Assembly: GCA_963792815.1 (NCBI GenBank)
Contig: CAWBXR010000007.1
Coordinates: forward strand, 355,202 to 419,201
Source: JARRPM01 sp963792815
GTDB lineage: Bacteria > Pseudomonadota > Gammaproteobacteria > Pseudomonadales > Halieaceae
Length of the DNA: 64,000 nt
Direction of reading: 5' to 3'
Below, piece after piece: positions 8,926-17,744 of this stretch (position 1 is its first letter; every line of letters begins with the position of its first letter). A model generated the notes under the pieces. The model worked only from the letters and a program-made list of their open reading frames with translations. It ran no database searches and was not told where the DNA came from. The translations under genes and the position numbers were made by a program.

Positions 8926-10191
8926 TCAGGTCGCGTGGGGCTGTATATCCATACCTTCAGCGTTGCGCATGTTGCGTATGCTCACATGCATCATGATCAT
9001 GCACAGGGCCACTACCCCGAACAGCAACATGAAACAGGAGCTGCGCACATCCAGCAGGTCAGAGGCGATACCGAATAAAATCGGCAGGGTGAATCCGCCG
9101 AGGCCGCCTATCACGCCGACCATTCCACCAACCGAGCCCATATTGTCCGGGTAGTAGTCGTGGATGATCCGGTAAACACTGGCCTTGCCTATGCCCTGGG
9201 CAATGCCGATAACAAATATGAGAACGGTAAATACCCAGACGTTGGTGCCGATGGCAAAGCGATGGTCTCCGCTGATGCCGTGCACGATATAAGTCGTCTG
9301 GGGATAGGACACCAGGAACAGGCAGGCCAGGCATGTCCAGAAGACTGCCCAGTTCACGTTCCTGGCGCCGTACTTGTCGGCCAGCCAACCGCCGAGCGCG
9401 CGAATCAGACCGGATGGCAGGGTAAAACACATGGTGATCAGCGAGGCGGTCCTGAGGTCCATCTGGTACTCGCCGACATAGTACTTGGGCAGCCACAGGG
9501 CCAGGGCGACAAAACCTCCGAACACGAAGTAGTAATAGACGCCAAAACGCCACACCCGCAATTCCTTCAGTGGCGCCAGTTGGTGCGCCAGCGAAAGGTG
9601 TTGGCCGCTCGCGGCCCGCTTCTGTTGCGCCGGGTCCGGGAAGGTGAAAAACCAGAAGATAACGGCCATCACCACCATGGCGATGGAATAGACCTGGGGT
9701 ACCATGCGCCAGCCAAAGGCCACCACGATCATGGGCGCCACCAGGTTGGTAATCGCCGCACCGGCGTTGCCCGCACCGAATATACCCATCGCCGTACCCT
9801 GGCGCTTGTCATCGAACCAGGCTGATGTGTAGGCGATACCGATGGCAAAGGAGCCCCCTGCCAGCCCGACGAACAGGCCGATGACAAGGTACTGCCAGTA
9901 CTCGTTGGCAAAGGCCAGGCCATAGGTGGGAATCGCCACCAGCAGCATGTGGATGAAAAATACTATGCGGCCGCCGTAGCGGTCGGTGAGGATGCCCAGG
10001 GGCAAGCGGGTAAGAGAGCCGGTGAGTATGGGGGTCGCCACCAGTACGCCGAACTGGGTATCGGACAGGCCGAGCTCATCCTTGATCCTGATGCCGATAA
10101 TGGAAAACATCGTCCACACCGCGAAATTGCAGGCGAACGCCAGGGTATTCATGGTTAGGACAGACCACTGTTTGTACTGATCGCTCGGCAT
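8926..10191 (-). CDS. narK1: Nitrate transporter, NarK1-type MFS protein
   Basis: The 421-residue protein from MPSDQYKQWSVLTMN is a 12-helix nitrate transporter of the NarK1 class, which in Paracoccus is a nitrate/proton symporter that starts nitrate respiration. It shows the first signature (GLAGGSFAIGIAYTSAWF), a substrate arginine in SLTRLPLG and a second signature (GIGKASVYRIIHDYYP). A longer frame opens at 10278, but that extension would cover the FNR box and the -10 element, so the ATG at 10191 is chosen; a GGAG lies about 9 nt upstream. It is the first gene of narK1K2GHJI. Confidence 0.92.
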   Translation of the reverse strand: MPSDQYKQWSVLTMNTLAFACNFAVWTMFSIIGIRIKDELGLSDTQFGVLVATPILTGSLTRLPLGILTDRYGGRIVFFIHMLLVAIPTYGLAFANEYWQYLVIGLFVGLAGGSFAIGIAYTSAWFDDKRQGTAMGIFGAGNAGAAITNLVAPMIVVAFGWRMVPQVYSIAMVVMAVIFWFFTFPDPAQQKRAASGQHLSLAHQLAPLKELRVWRFGVYYYFVFGGFVALALWLPKYYVGEYQMDLRTASLITMCFTLPSGLIRALGGWLADKYGARNVNWAVFWTCLACLFLVSYPQTTYIVHGISGDHRFAIGTNVWVFTVLIFVIGIAQGIGKASVYRIIHDYYPDNMGSVGGMVGVIGGLGGFTLPILFGIASDLLDVRSSCFMLLFGVVALCMIMMHVSIRNMRNAEGMDIQPHAT

Positions 10192-10224
10192 CCGCCAGAC
10201 TCCGCTGTGTAAACTGATGGACGC

Positions 10225-10230
10225 AACATA
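10225..10230 (-). promoter_or_regulatory. -10 element of the narK1 promoter
   Basis: TATGTT on the minus strand is centred 31 nt downstream of the FNR-like box centre. With a start near 10217 this gives the box a position of about -41.5, the classic class II FNR arrangement. No -35 hexamer is needed in such promoters. Confidence 0.55.
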
Positions 10231-10251
10231 ACCCTGTAACAGAAGGGGAAT

Positions 10252-10265
10252 TTGACGCAGATCAA
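10252..10265 (-). promoter_or_regulatory. FNR/ANR-type binding box of the nar operon
   Basis: The minus strand reads TTGATCTGCGTCAA, a match at 9 of 10 specified positions to the consensus TTGAT-N4-ATCAA. It lies 61 nt before the narK1 start codon. Anaerobic activation of narK-type operons by FNR, ANR or DNR is well established; which regulator acts here is unknown. Confidence 0.8.
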
Positions 10266-10300
10266 CGGTGCCGGGCATCTACCACCATATAGCCTTGCTT

Positions 10301-10318
10301 CTACCACTTTGGTGGTAG
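10301..10318. promoter_or_regulatory. NarL-type 7-2-7 palindrome between narX and narK1
   Basis: CTACCAC-TTTG-GTGGTAG is a perfect 7-bp inverted repeat. Read as TACCACT-TT-GGTGGTA it differs at one specified position from the NarL/NarP 7-2-7 consensus. It sits about 92 nt upstream of the inferred narK1 transcription start, close to the position of the NarL sites of E. coli narK. A direct copy of CTACCAC lies exactly 22 bp away at 10279-10285, and a single heptamer-like GTGGGTA lies at 10337-10343, so NarL could act on both narK1 and narX. Confidence 0.65.
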
Positions 10319-10373
10319 ACTCAAGGCAACCCCTTTGTGGGTATAGTCACAATAAATCAAGCGACCAACCGCA

Positions 10374-12215
10374 ATGAGCGCAGAATTTCAGCAATCACTG
10401 GTACAGCGAACAGGAATGGCACTGGCCGCGGTGATCCTGCTCGCGGTGGTAAACATGGTCGCCTCCTACCTGACGGCGGAGAGCAGTGAAAACGATGCGG
10501 TAAGAATCAACCTGGCGGGCTCACTGCGCATGCAGGCCTACCGCATTGCCAACGAGCATATCCTTGAGCAGAGCGGTTCCAGCCTGGGCGATGTGGATAG
10601 CCTTGAAAACTCTATCACCGATTTTGAGGACAGGTTGCAGCAACCGGTACTGGCAGCACACATCCGCAACTCGGGTAACCGGGTACTGAGTGACGCCCTG
10701 GCTCTGGTTGAGGACGGCTGGATGCAGCTGAAACCTGACCTGATCGCCGGCGCAACCACGCCGCAACGCCTGCTGGAGCAGATCGACGGTTTTGTCGCCG
10801 ATATCGACAGCATGGTAAAAATCCTGGAAATGCAGACTGAGAGTAAATTCAGGGTGCTGCGGTTTATCCAGGGCGCCAGCCTCCTGCTGACGGTTTGCCT
10901 GGCCAGTATCATGTTCCTGAATGTTTACAGGTACGTGGTCGGCCCGCTGCGCCAACTGGTCGATATGGCCGGCAGGTTGCGGGCCGCTGATTTCTCCATG
11001 CGCCTGGACAGCAAGAACGACGATGAACTCGCACTGCTGGCCAATACATTCAACGACATGGCAGACAGCCTCGATGGCATGTATCGCACGCTTGAAGACC
11101 AGGTGAAATCGAAAACCCGCCATCTCGAGGATACGCAGAAAATGCTGCGCTTTCTCTATGACACCTCGCGCAGGTTGAGCGAGCAGGGAGACATCGTCGG
11201 CAAGCTGGAACGTACGATGGATCACCTGCAGCGTGAAATCAAAATCAGCGCTGTCGATATTCGCCTGCAGCACGCCTCGCCGGAACATCCTTTCCTGATA
11301 AGTTCCGGGTCCGGGCCGGTATCCGACAGCGCCGCCAGCGACGATGCAGTGGTTGCCAAGCCATTGGCTACGACTTACCCCCTGCAACATGACAGCCGCA
11401 ACTACGGCACCCTCAATATTTCCCGGAGCGGTACCGAAGAGGCCAGCCCCGAGCAGAACCTCATGCTGACTTCACTGGCCGATACGATCGGGGCCGCGCT
11501 CGCCAATGAAGCGCGCAAGGACCAGGCCCACCGGGTAGCCCTGATGGAGGAGCGCACCGCCATCGCCCGGGAACTGCACGACTCCATTGCCCAGTCCCTC
11601 TCGTTCACCAAAATCCAGGCCAGTCGCCTGCAAAGCCTGCTGGCGAAGGGCGCCGCGGCTGAGGAACTGGACAGCGTGCTGCTGGAAATTCGCAGCGGTA
11701 TCCAGTCGGCTTACGCCCAACTGCGCGAACTGCTTACCACTTTTCGCCTGCAGCTGGACTCGCCGGGGCTGCAGGCTTCGCTGCTGGCGACAGCAAGAGA
11801 GTTCCAGGCCAAGGGCGATATCGCGATAAACCTGAAATCCAGTTTGCAGAACTACCCACTCACGCCCAACGAGGAAATTCACATCCTGCAAATCGTCCGG
11901 GAGGCATTGTCCAACGTGCTGCGTCACTCCGGCGCCGACCACGCCTCGATCCTGCTGGCACTGGATGAGAGAAAGGGCGTGGTCGAAGTGCGGATAGCCG
12001 ATAACGGCAGCGGCCCCGGCACGCCCGATCCCGCCCACAGTCACTACGGCCAGACGATCATGCGTGAACGCGCCGAAATGCTTGGCGGTACTGTCGACTT
12101 TGCCACCCTGTCCGAAGGCGGCATGGAAGTTGTGCTTCGCTTCACCCCCGAGCACGCCATTTCACCTGTGGCGGGCAATCAAGCAGAGGGCTTCAGAGCA
12201 GGGGCAACCTCATGA
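10374..12215 (+). CDS. narX: Nitrate/nitrite sensor histidine kinase NarX
   Basis: The 613-residue protein senses nitrate in the periplasm and phosphorylates NarL. A membrane helix at about 13-33 is followed by the P-box (residues 41-58, DAVRINLAGSLRMQAYRI), the nitrate-binding signature of NarX/NarQ. A second helix lies near 163-183, then a HAMP linker, a GAF-like central region (about 250-390), the HisKA_3 dimerisation box with His402 in ARELHDSIAQSLSF, and an HATPase domain ending with DNGSGPG. It is divergent from narK1 and overlaps narL by 4 nt, so both are translated together. No strong ribosome site is visible before the ATG. Confidence 0.95.
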   Translation: MSAEFQQSLVQRTGMALAAVILLAVVNMVASYLTAESSENDAVRINLAGSLRMQAYRIANEHILEQSGSSLGDVDSLENSITDFEDRLQQPVLAAHIRNSGNRVLSDALALVEDGWMQLKPDLIAGATTPQRLLEQIDGFVADIDSMVKILEMQTESKFRVLRFIQGASLLLTVCLASIMFLNVYRYVVGPLRQLVDMAGRLRAADFSMRLDSKNDDELALLANTFNDMADSLDGMYRTLEDQVKSKTRHLEDTQKMLRFLYDTSRRLSEQGDIVGKLERTMDHLQREIKISAVDIRLQHASPEHPFLISSGSGPVSDSAASDDAVVAKPLATTYPLQHDSRNYGTLNISRSGTEEASPEQNLMLTSLADTIGAALANEARKDQAHRVALMEERTAIARELHDSIAQSLSFTKIQASRLQSLLAKGAAAEELDSVLLEIRSGIQSAYAQLRELLTTFRLQLDSPGLQASLLATAREFQAKGDIAINLKSSLQNYPLTPNEEIHILQIVREALSNVLRHSGADHASILLALDERKGVVEVRIADNGSGPGTPDPAHSHYGQTIMRERAEMLGGTVDFATLSEGGMEVVLRFTPEHAISPVAGNQAEGFRAGATS

Positions 12216-12847
12216 CACGGATCATGCTGGTAGACGACCACCCGATGATGCGCAGGGGCATGCGGCAGCTTATCGAGATGCAGGAGGGCCTGCGGGTTGT
12301 CGCTGAAGCCGGCAGTGGCGAGGAGGCGCTGGCGCTGGCCGAGGCCAACAAACTCGATATGATCCTGATGGATCTCAACATGAAGGGTATGGACGGTATC
12401 CAGACCGTCGAGGCGCTGCGCAAAAACGGCGTCGCGGCCTGCATCCTGATGATCTCGGTTTCGGACAATGACGAGGATGTCATCGCCGCCTTGCGGGCCG
12501 GTGCCGACGGCTACCTCCTGAAAGACCTGGAACCGGAAGAGCTGGCAGAAGCTCTGCTCAGGGCGGAGCGGGGCCAACTGCTGCTGAGCCCGCAGTTGAC
12601 AAGAGTGCTGGCAAGCACCCTGCGGGAGGAAGTAACCGACCGGCGGGGACTTGCCGGGGAGTTAACGGGACGGGAACGACAGATTCTGGCGATGATCGCC
12701 GCCGGCAGCAGCAACAAGCTGATCGCCAAGGAACTGGGCATCACCGAGGCTACGGTCAAAGTACACGTTAAGCACCTGCTGAAGAAACTCAATTTCCGCT
12801 CGCGGGTGGAAGCGGCGGTGTGGGCTGTTTCCAACCATATAGCCTGA
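12212..12847 (+). CDS. narL: Nitrate response regulator NarL
   Basis: This 211-residue regulator has a receiver domain (residues 1-120) with the acidic pair Asp8/Asp9, phospho-acceptor Asp54 (ILMDLNMKGMDG) and the conserved Lys in YLLKDLEPEEL. The C-terminus is a LuxR/GerE helix-turn-helix (LTGRERQILAMIAAGSSNK ... VKVHVKHLLKKL). It is the partner of NarX and is expected to bind the heptamers between narX and narK1. The start overlaps the narX stop (ATGA). The length is that of E. coli NarL. Confidence 0.96.
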   Translation: MTRIMLVDDHPMMRRGMRQLIEMQEGLRVVAEAGSGEEALALAEANKLDMILMDLNMKGMDGIQTVEALRKNGVAACILMISVSDNDEDVIAALRAGADGYLLKDLEPEELAEALLRAERGQLLLSPQLTRVLASTLREEVTDRRGLAGELTGRERQILAMIAAGSSNKLIAKELGITEATVKVHVKHLLKKLNFRSRVEAAVWAVSNHIA

Positions 12848-12864
12848 AACAGATAAGGCCGGGG

Positions 12865-12889
12865 AGACCGCTGCCGGGCTGTGCGGTCT
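12865..12889. terminator. Convergent hairpin between narL and the DUF2058 gene
   Basis: AGACCGC and GCGGTCT form a perfect 7-bp stem with an 11-nt loop between two convergent genes. There is no T-run on either side, so any terminator activity would be weak or Rho-assisted. Confidence 0.3.
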
Positions 12890-13424
12890 ACCACATAAGG
12901 TCGTCGGGTATCTGGTATTGTGCGTAGGGATCTTCCTCCCCGGCAGCCGCGGGCTCGCTGGTATTGAGCAGGATGATGGCGTCCTCATCGCGCTGCATGA
13001 TTTTCCTCGCGGCCGCCGCCGGCAACAACTCGTAGCTGTCTTCGAGCCGCGCGATGGCCAGGCGCCCCCTGCTCAACTCATCCTGCAGTTGCGGCGTGAC
13101 ATAGATCTTCTTGATTTTCCTGCCATCGGTGAACTGGTAAGCCACATCGCCGCTCACCCGGTCAATGCGGTTCATCCTGATAAGCTGGATGATCTGCGCC
13201 TGGATCGCCTTCTTCTCGTTCTGGGCCTGCTGTTGCCGGTTGAGTTCACGGTCGCGCTCCGCTTTCTCGGCCTGTGCGAGCTTTGCCTGTTCCCGAGTCT
13301 CGTCAACCCGGGCATGCCCCTTGGGCTGGCTCCTGGCTTCCTTGCGTTTTTCCTTGTCGATCTGTTTGGCTTTCTTGGAGTCGACAATGCCGGCTTTCAG
13401 GAGCTGGTCTTTCAGGGATGCCAT
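12888..13424 (-). CDS. DUF2058 domain protein, YaiL-like
   Basis: The 178-residue soluble protein begins MASLKDQLLKAGIVDSKKAK and matches DUF2058/YaiL from end to end as I recall the family: a charged, probably coiled N-terminal half (residues 15-75, rich in Lys, Glu and Gln) and a globular C-terminal half. YaiL has been seen with nucleoid and ribosome-associated fractions, but no function is established. A longer frame starts at 13502, but family members begin with MASLKDQ, so 13424 is used; the ribosome site is weak. It is convergent with narL and divergent from the phosphatase gene. Confidence 0.85.
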   Translation of the reverse strand: MASLKDQLLKAGIVDSKKAKQIDKEKRKEARSQPKGHARVDETREQAKLAQAEKAERDRELNRQQQAQNEKKAIQAQIIQLIRMNRIDRVSGDVAYQFTDGRKIKKIYVTPQLQDELSRGRLAIARLEDSYELLPAAAARKIMQRDEDAIILLNTSEPAAAGEEDPYAQYQIPDDLMW

Positions 13425-13564
13425 GGGGAAGCCTTCGCAGGTTATGGAGAGCGCGATTATCGTAAAATCATCGCTCACAGGCAAATACCCCTGTGCACGC
13501 AAACTGTCTGGCCATCGCGTTCAGTGATATTCTCTGCCCCGAAAATCAGCATTGAGGGACGATT

Positions 13565-14465
13565 TTGAAAAAGAAAACGATTTTCGGCGCTGGTATTGTC
13601 GCTGCGGCGCTGGCGGTAACCGTCATCCAGTTTATCCCCGCCCCGGCCCTGGTGGTGCCCGCGCAGCTGCCGCAGGAGCAACGCAGCGAGCATCGGCTGC
13701 TTAATTTCGAGGGCATACCCAAATTTTCGCGACCTGGGCGGCTATCGGGCCAGCGATGGCCGGGCTGTCAAATGGGGCCGACTCTACCGCTCCGGCAACC
13801 TTGCGGAGGCGTCCAAAGCCGACCTGGCGAGCCTTCAGTCTCTCGGGCTGACCACCTTCATCGATTTCCGTTCCGGGGTGGAGAAAGCCGAGGAGCCCAA
13901 CCGACTGCCCGAGCCCACCAGCTTCACGATTGTCGATATTCCGGTTCTGGACGAGGGCAACAAAAACCTGTTTGGCGAGATCAGTGAGCGCATCGAAACG
14001 GATAATTTCGACGGCTTCGACCCCGACCAGGTCATGGTGCTGGCCAACCGCCAGTTCGCCGACGAATTCACTCCCCAGTTCAGGAAGTTTGTCCACAGCG
14101 TGCTGGATGCGCAGGGCACTCCCGTACTGTGGCATTGCACCGCCGGGAAGGATCGCACGGGCTTTGCGGCGGCCATTTTGCTGCGCATCCTGGGGGTGCC
14201 ACAGGATACCGTCATGGCCGACTACATGGCGAGCCGGCAGCCGGCCCTGGAGGCGCGGAACAAGGAGCTGCTGATGCTGCGTCTTTTCAAGGGTGAGGAT
14301 GTAGCCGAGAAAATTTCCGTATTACTGGGCGTTGAACAGGATTGGCTCGAGGCGGGGTTTGAGGAGATAGACGAGACCTGGGGCAGCTTTGACAATTATG
14401 TCAGCGAAGGCCTGCAGCTCAGCGCAGCGGATATCCAGCGACTGCGGGACACCCTGCTGGAATAG
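13565..14465 (+). CDS. Secreted tyrosine/serine phosphatase (Y_phosphatase3 type), frameshifted
   Basis: Two frames together encode about 299 residues. The first starts with a membrane or signal segment (MKKKTIFGAGIVAAALAVTV) and runs to GIP at codon 52. The second continues NFRDLGGYRASDGR, then YRSGNLAEA, IDFRSGVEKAEE and the catalytic P-loop HCTAGKDRTGFAA, with Cys and Arg of the CX5R signature. GIP-NFRDLGGY is the normal family junction, so one extra base at about 13721 (in CCCAAATTTT) splits the gene. These phosphatases remove phosphate from protein tyrosine or phospholipids. Everything after the break is intact. It may be a recent mutation or a sequence error; without correction only a 140-residue chimera is made. 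Confidence 0.85.
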
Positions 14466-14499
14466 GCTTGCCGGGCGGGGTGCTGCGCCGCCGGCAAGC
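14466..14499. terminator. Strong convergent hairpin after the phosphatase gene
   Basis: GCTTGCCGG and CCGGCAAGC form a 9-bp stem, with further GC pairing inside, between the stop codon of the phosphatase gene and that of the convergent acetyltransferase gene. There is no clear T-run, so it is called a bidirectional terminator with moderate confidence. Confidence 0.45.
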
Positions 14500-14981
14500 T
14501 ACAGGGACTTCTGCCAGAACAGCGCCTGCCCCATAGCGGGATCCAGCTGGTAGGCCCCGAATCCGAACTTTTCGTACGCCGCCCTGGCGGGCGTATTTCC
14601 CTCCAGTACTTCCAGGGTCAATTTGGCGCAGCCCCTCTCCAGGGCTTCTCCTTGCACAGCCCGCAACAGGTGCTGGCTCAGGCCCAGTCCGCGAAATTCC
14701 GCCAGTACCGCTATATCGTGGATATTGAGCAGCTTCCTGCAACTGAAGGTGGAAAAGCCCTCAAAGCAATTGGCCAGTCCCGCAGGACGACCATCGACGT
14801 AACACAGGAGCGTGAGCGCATGAGGCAGGGTGGCCAGCGTCGCCACCAGGTTTTGCCTCACATCCGACGCGAGCGCTTCGCCCCCACCCATCGGGTCGGT
14901 GGCATAGCAGTCCAGCAAAAATACGATGTCCGCTGCCTGTTGCGGGTCCAGGTAGTTCGCCCGCGTTACGTCTATTTTCAT
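14499..14981 (-). CDS. GNAT-family N-acetyltransferase
   Basis: The 160-residue protein is a single GNAT domain. The acetyl-CoA binding motif A is visible as LAEFRGLGLSQHLLRAV around residues 93-110, after the beta-4 strand IHDIAVL. The C-terminal strand LEVLEGNTPARAAYEKFGFG is the usual motif B. It transfers an acetyl group from acetyl-CoA to an unknown amine. The stop codon lies in the hairpin shared with the phosphatase gene. Neighbours do not reveal the substrate. Confidence 0.85.
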   Translation of the reverse strand: MKIDVTRANYLDPQQAADIVFLLDCYATDPMGGGEALASDVRQNLVATLATLPHALTLLCYVDGRPAGLANCFEGFSTFSCRKLLNIHDIAVLAEFRGLGLSQHLLRAVQGEALERGCAKLTLEVLEGNTPARAAYEKFGFGAYQLDPAMGQALFWQKSL

Positions 14982-15115
14982 TTTTTATCCGCCATTTTTC
15001 GCCGCGGAGCAACATCGCCCCGCCATTGCTCCGGCCGGGACCAGCGAGCGCCAGGACCTGTGGTTGCGGCCAGATTACGACGAAAGATTGTATTCCAGGC
15101 TGCGGCGCCCGGGTG

Positions 15116-15610
15116 CTAAAAAATCGAACACTGCTCACCGGTCTTGTAAACAGCCCTGCCGGGCTGCCAGGAGCCGCCGGCGAGGAGTTCCCCGCTCTCA
15201 GCACTGTTGATCATGGCAGTACCATCGTTCTCGTACTCCATCTGAAAAGAGTGCGACAGCGTTTCCGGGTATTCTATACGCAGCAGCGCAGGAGGGCATG
15301 AATCACTGTAATTTGTACGGGTGGCGTTGAGTACGAACACCTCAACACCGGCAACATAGCTGCCGCTCAGCTCATAGGTAACATGACATTCCCCGGCGCC
15401 TGCGGCATAGGTATTGGAGTAATTGTAGAACGTCTCGGTGCCAGAGGCGGACCCTGTGGCGTCGTCAAAGGCCAGCTCCCCTACCGTATAACGGGTACTG
15501 GCGCTCCAGGCGGCACTTTCCTCGGTTTCGCAATTGCGGAACCCCGCGGCGGTGCTGGCCCAGACCAGGGCCAGGGCGCCCGCGACAGTTACTGACCTCT
15601 TGTAATACAT
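15116..15610 (-). CDS. Hypothetical secreted protein
   Basis: I do not recognise this family. The frame extends to 15835, but MYYKRSVTVAGALALVWAS at 15610 looks like a signal peptide (cleavage after about residue 22), so that start is preferred, giving 164 residues. The mature part is rich in Ser, Thr, Tyr, Asn and acidic residues and has four cysteines (NCETEE, ECHVTY, SCPPAL, QCSIF), which could form two disulfides in the periplasm. The ribosome site is poor. It is downstream of the DUF3501 gene on the same strand after 127 bp. Function unknown. Confidence 0.6.
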   Translation of the reverse strand: MYYKRSVTVAGALALVWASTAAGFRNCETEESAAWSASTRYTVGELAFDDATGSASGTETFYNYSNTYAAGAGECHVTYELSGSYVAGVEVFVLNATRTNYSDSCPPALLRIEYPETLSHSFQMEYENDGTAMINSAESGELLAGGSWQPGRAVYKTGEQCSIF

Positions 15611-15737
15611 CTCATTGCGTCCACGCGCCCGCTTTTTCCGGCTCACTACCAAAGTAGATACAGGACTGCAGGCGTGATGTCCACTATCGCGTCCAATCAC
15701 CGCCGCCTGGATATGGACAGATCCGGCGAACCCGCCG

Positions 15738-16337
15738 TCAGTTGACGGCGGTGGGCAGGATATCGCGAGCCAGGGAATCCCGGATTTCCGGCGGAAGCGT
15801 GATCGGGCCCACGCTGTAGGCCGGGTGGTCGACACCGGCGGAAATACTCGCCCCGTTGCCCAGCGCCGCCATCATTACCGGGGTCAATTCGAAGCGCAGG
15901 AAATGCACCGATGATGTCTTAACCTCGTTCTCCCTCGAGATATCCTCGTCGGCGATCGGGTAAACCCGGTCGCAATCCTCTACCTGCATCCAGACCTTGT
16001 CCTCGATGCCGATCAGCTCCGCCAGGCGCCGGGCCCGCTCAGCGGGGTCAGCGTATTCAACCATGAAGGTAGCTTTCCAGTTATGCCCGTCGGGAATAAG
16101 CGGGTTGTAGGATTCCAGCTCCTCGTTGATACCAGCGGCCTCGAACACCTTTTCAATGCGCAGCATTTCCTGGATCTGGTACTTGATGGTCAGTGCATCC
16201 TCAAAATACAGGCGCGCATGCTCCCCCAGGGCTACCTGCCGGGTTTTCTTGTGGGCCATCACCTCCTGGCGAAAAGCAGGCCGCCTCTCGGCGTACTCCT
16301 CCAGGGACCAAAGATCAGCGCGTGATAAAGCAGACAT
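15738..16337 (-). CDS. DUF3501 family protein
   Basis: The 199-residue soluble protein matches DUF3501 (ADLWSLEEYAERRPAFRQ near the N-terminus; YEDALTIKYQIQEML-like helix near 45-60; FELTPVMMAAL near 150). Its function is not known. It is the third gene after rubrerythrin and a CCG-type Fe-S protein, an association I recall in many proteobacteria, which suggests one peroxide- or redox-related module. It follows the Fe-S gene by 17 bp, so the two are very likely co-transcribed. Confidence 0.88.
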   Translation of the reverse strand: MSALSRADLWSLEEYAERRPAFRQEVMAHKKTRQVALGEHARLYFEDALTIKYQIQEMLRIEKVFEAAGINEELESYNPLIPDGHNWKATFMVEYADPAERARRLAELIGIEDKVWMQVEDCDRVYPIADEDISRENEVKTSSVHFLRFELTPVMMAALGNGASISAGVDHPAYSVGPITLPPEIRDSLARDILPTAVN

Positions 16338-16354
16338 TTACTTATTCCTCCAGG

Positions 16355-17677
16355 TTACAAGCCGTAGGCCATCCGCAGCAGGGTCATGGGATGCTCGGCG
16401 CGGGTGACTTTCTCGGACAAATTGGCTATCTGGGTGCCGGCCATGGGGCAGTCACTGGTGAAATGATCCGGCGCCTGCTGGTCGACCTTGCGCACCACGG
16501 GACGGGCGATCTTGACCGACTTCTCCCGGGTCTCCGTCTTCACCGCATAGGTCCCGTCATGGCCGGAGCAGCGTTCGTGCGGCGTCACCTGGGTGCCCGG
16601 CACCAGGTTCAGCACATCCCGTGTCTTGAGGCCGATGTTCTGTACCCGCTGGTGACAGGCCACCTGGTAGGCGACCTCCCCCATGGCCATCGGGAATTCC
16701 GTCTTCAGGGCGCCGCCCTTGTGGCGCAGCCAGAGGTATTCGAAGGGGTCGAAAAAGGCTGCCTGGACCTTTTTCACCTGCTCGTCATCTGGATACATCA
16801 ACGGCAGCTCCTGCTTGTACATCAGTACGCAGGACGGTATCGGCGCTATCAGGTCGTACCCCTGGTCGACCAATGCGGCCAGCACGGGAATATTGGCCTC
16901 TTTGAGTTTGTTGACCGTCTCCAGATCACCCAGTTCCAGCTTGGGCATGCCACAGCATTTTTCCTTTGGCACCACGTCGATATGAATACCGTTGTGCTGG
17001 AATACCTTGACGAAGTCGGGTCCTATCTCGGGGCTGTTGTAGTTGCCGTAGCAGGTGGCATACAAGGCGACCTTGCCCGTGGTATTTCCCACCGGCGTCG
17101 GCGCTATCTCCCTGATCAGGGGCTTGACCCGCTTGCGCATGGTCTTGCTATGAAACTTGGGGACCGGGGCCTCGTGATGGATACCAACAGCGGAATCCAG
17201 GGCCTTGCGAAAGGTTGCATTGCCGTTGAACGCGTTGACCGTGACATCGACCAGGGGGATCGAGGTCATGCCGAACACCGTGTCGGTGCTGGTCAGCACC
17301 CGGTCCCGCAGCCGCGCGCCCTCCTCCCGGAACTTGATCGCCTTGGCCCGCAGCATGAGGTGCGGAAAATCGACGTTCCACTCATGGGGCGGGACATAGG
17401 GACACTTGGTCATGTAGCACAGGTCACATAGGTAGCACTGGTCCACCACCTTGATGTAGTCGTCCTTGGCGACACCGTCGACCTCCATGGTGGAGGACTC
17501 GTCCACCAGGTCGAAAAGGGTGGGAAAGGAGTCACACAGGCTCACGCAGCGGCGACAGCCGTGGCAGATGTCGTAGACCCGCTCCAGCTCCTTTTCGAGG
17601 TCGGCCTTGTCCCAGTACTGGTCAGATTTCCATTCAATAGGGTGGCGCGTGGGCGCCTCCAGGCTTCCTTCTCTCAC
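16355..17677 (-). CDS. GlpC/HdrB-like Fe-S oxidoreductase of the rubrerythrin module
   Basis: The 440-residue protein starts with two [4Fe-4S] ferredoxin-type motifs (CHGCRRCVSLCDSFP near residues 35-49 and CYLCDLCYMTKCPY near 82-95) followed by two CCG-type domains like those of heterodisulfide reductase HdrB or GlpC (CATCYGN ... EKCCGMPK; ACHQRVQN ... ERCSGHDG). No transmembrane helix is present. It probably transfers electrons to or from a disulfide or to rubrerythrin. It lies 67 bp downstream of rubrerythrin and 17 bp upstream of the DUF3501 gene. The physiological donor is unknown. Confidence 0.9.
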   Translation of the reverse strand: MREGSLEAPTRHPIEWKSDQYWDKADLEKELERVYDICHGCRRCVSLCDSFPTLFDLVDESSTMEVDGVAKDDYIKVVDQCYLCDLCYMTKCPYVPPHEWNVDFPHLMLRAKAIKFREEGARLRDRVLTSTDTVFGMTSIPLVDVTVNAFNGNATFRKALDSAVGIHHEAPVPKFHSKTMRKRVKPLIREIAPTPVGNTTGKVALYATCYGNYNSPEIGPDFVKVFQHNGIHIDVVPKEKCCGMPKLELGDLETVNKLKEANIPVLAALVDQGYDLIAPIPSCVLMYKQELPLMYPDDEQVKKVQAAFFDPFEYLWLRHKGGALKTEFPMAMGEVAYQVACHQRVQNIGLKTRDVLNLVPGTQVTPHERCSGHDGTYAVKTETREKSVKIARPVVRKVDQQAPDHFTSDCPMAGTQIANLSEKVTRAEHPMTLLRMAYGL

Positions 17678-17744
17678 AGGGAACGTCCTCGTCTTTTCGC
17701 AAGCTTGGGGGCCGGCGAGCCTGGCTCGCCAGCCGGGGCAGGTC

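Noticed and set aside
10192..10278. Longer N-terminus for NarK1 starting at 10278
   Set aside because: It would place coding sequence over the FNR box and -10, and the extra residues are not NarK-like.
13700..13735. Programmed +1 frameshift at CCC-AAA
   Set aside because: No stop-codon pausing site and no Shine-Dalgarno-like stimulator is seen; a simple indel is more likely.
16193..17431. 412-codon plus-strand frame over the Fe-S gene
   Set aside because: Antisense shadow; composition is His/Arg/Gly-rich, without recognisable domain.
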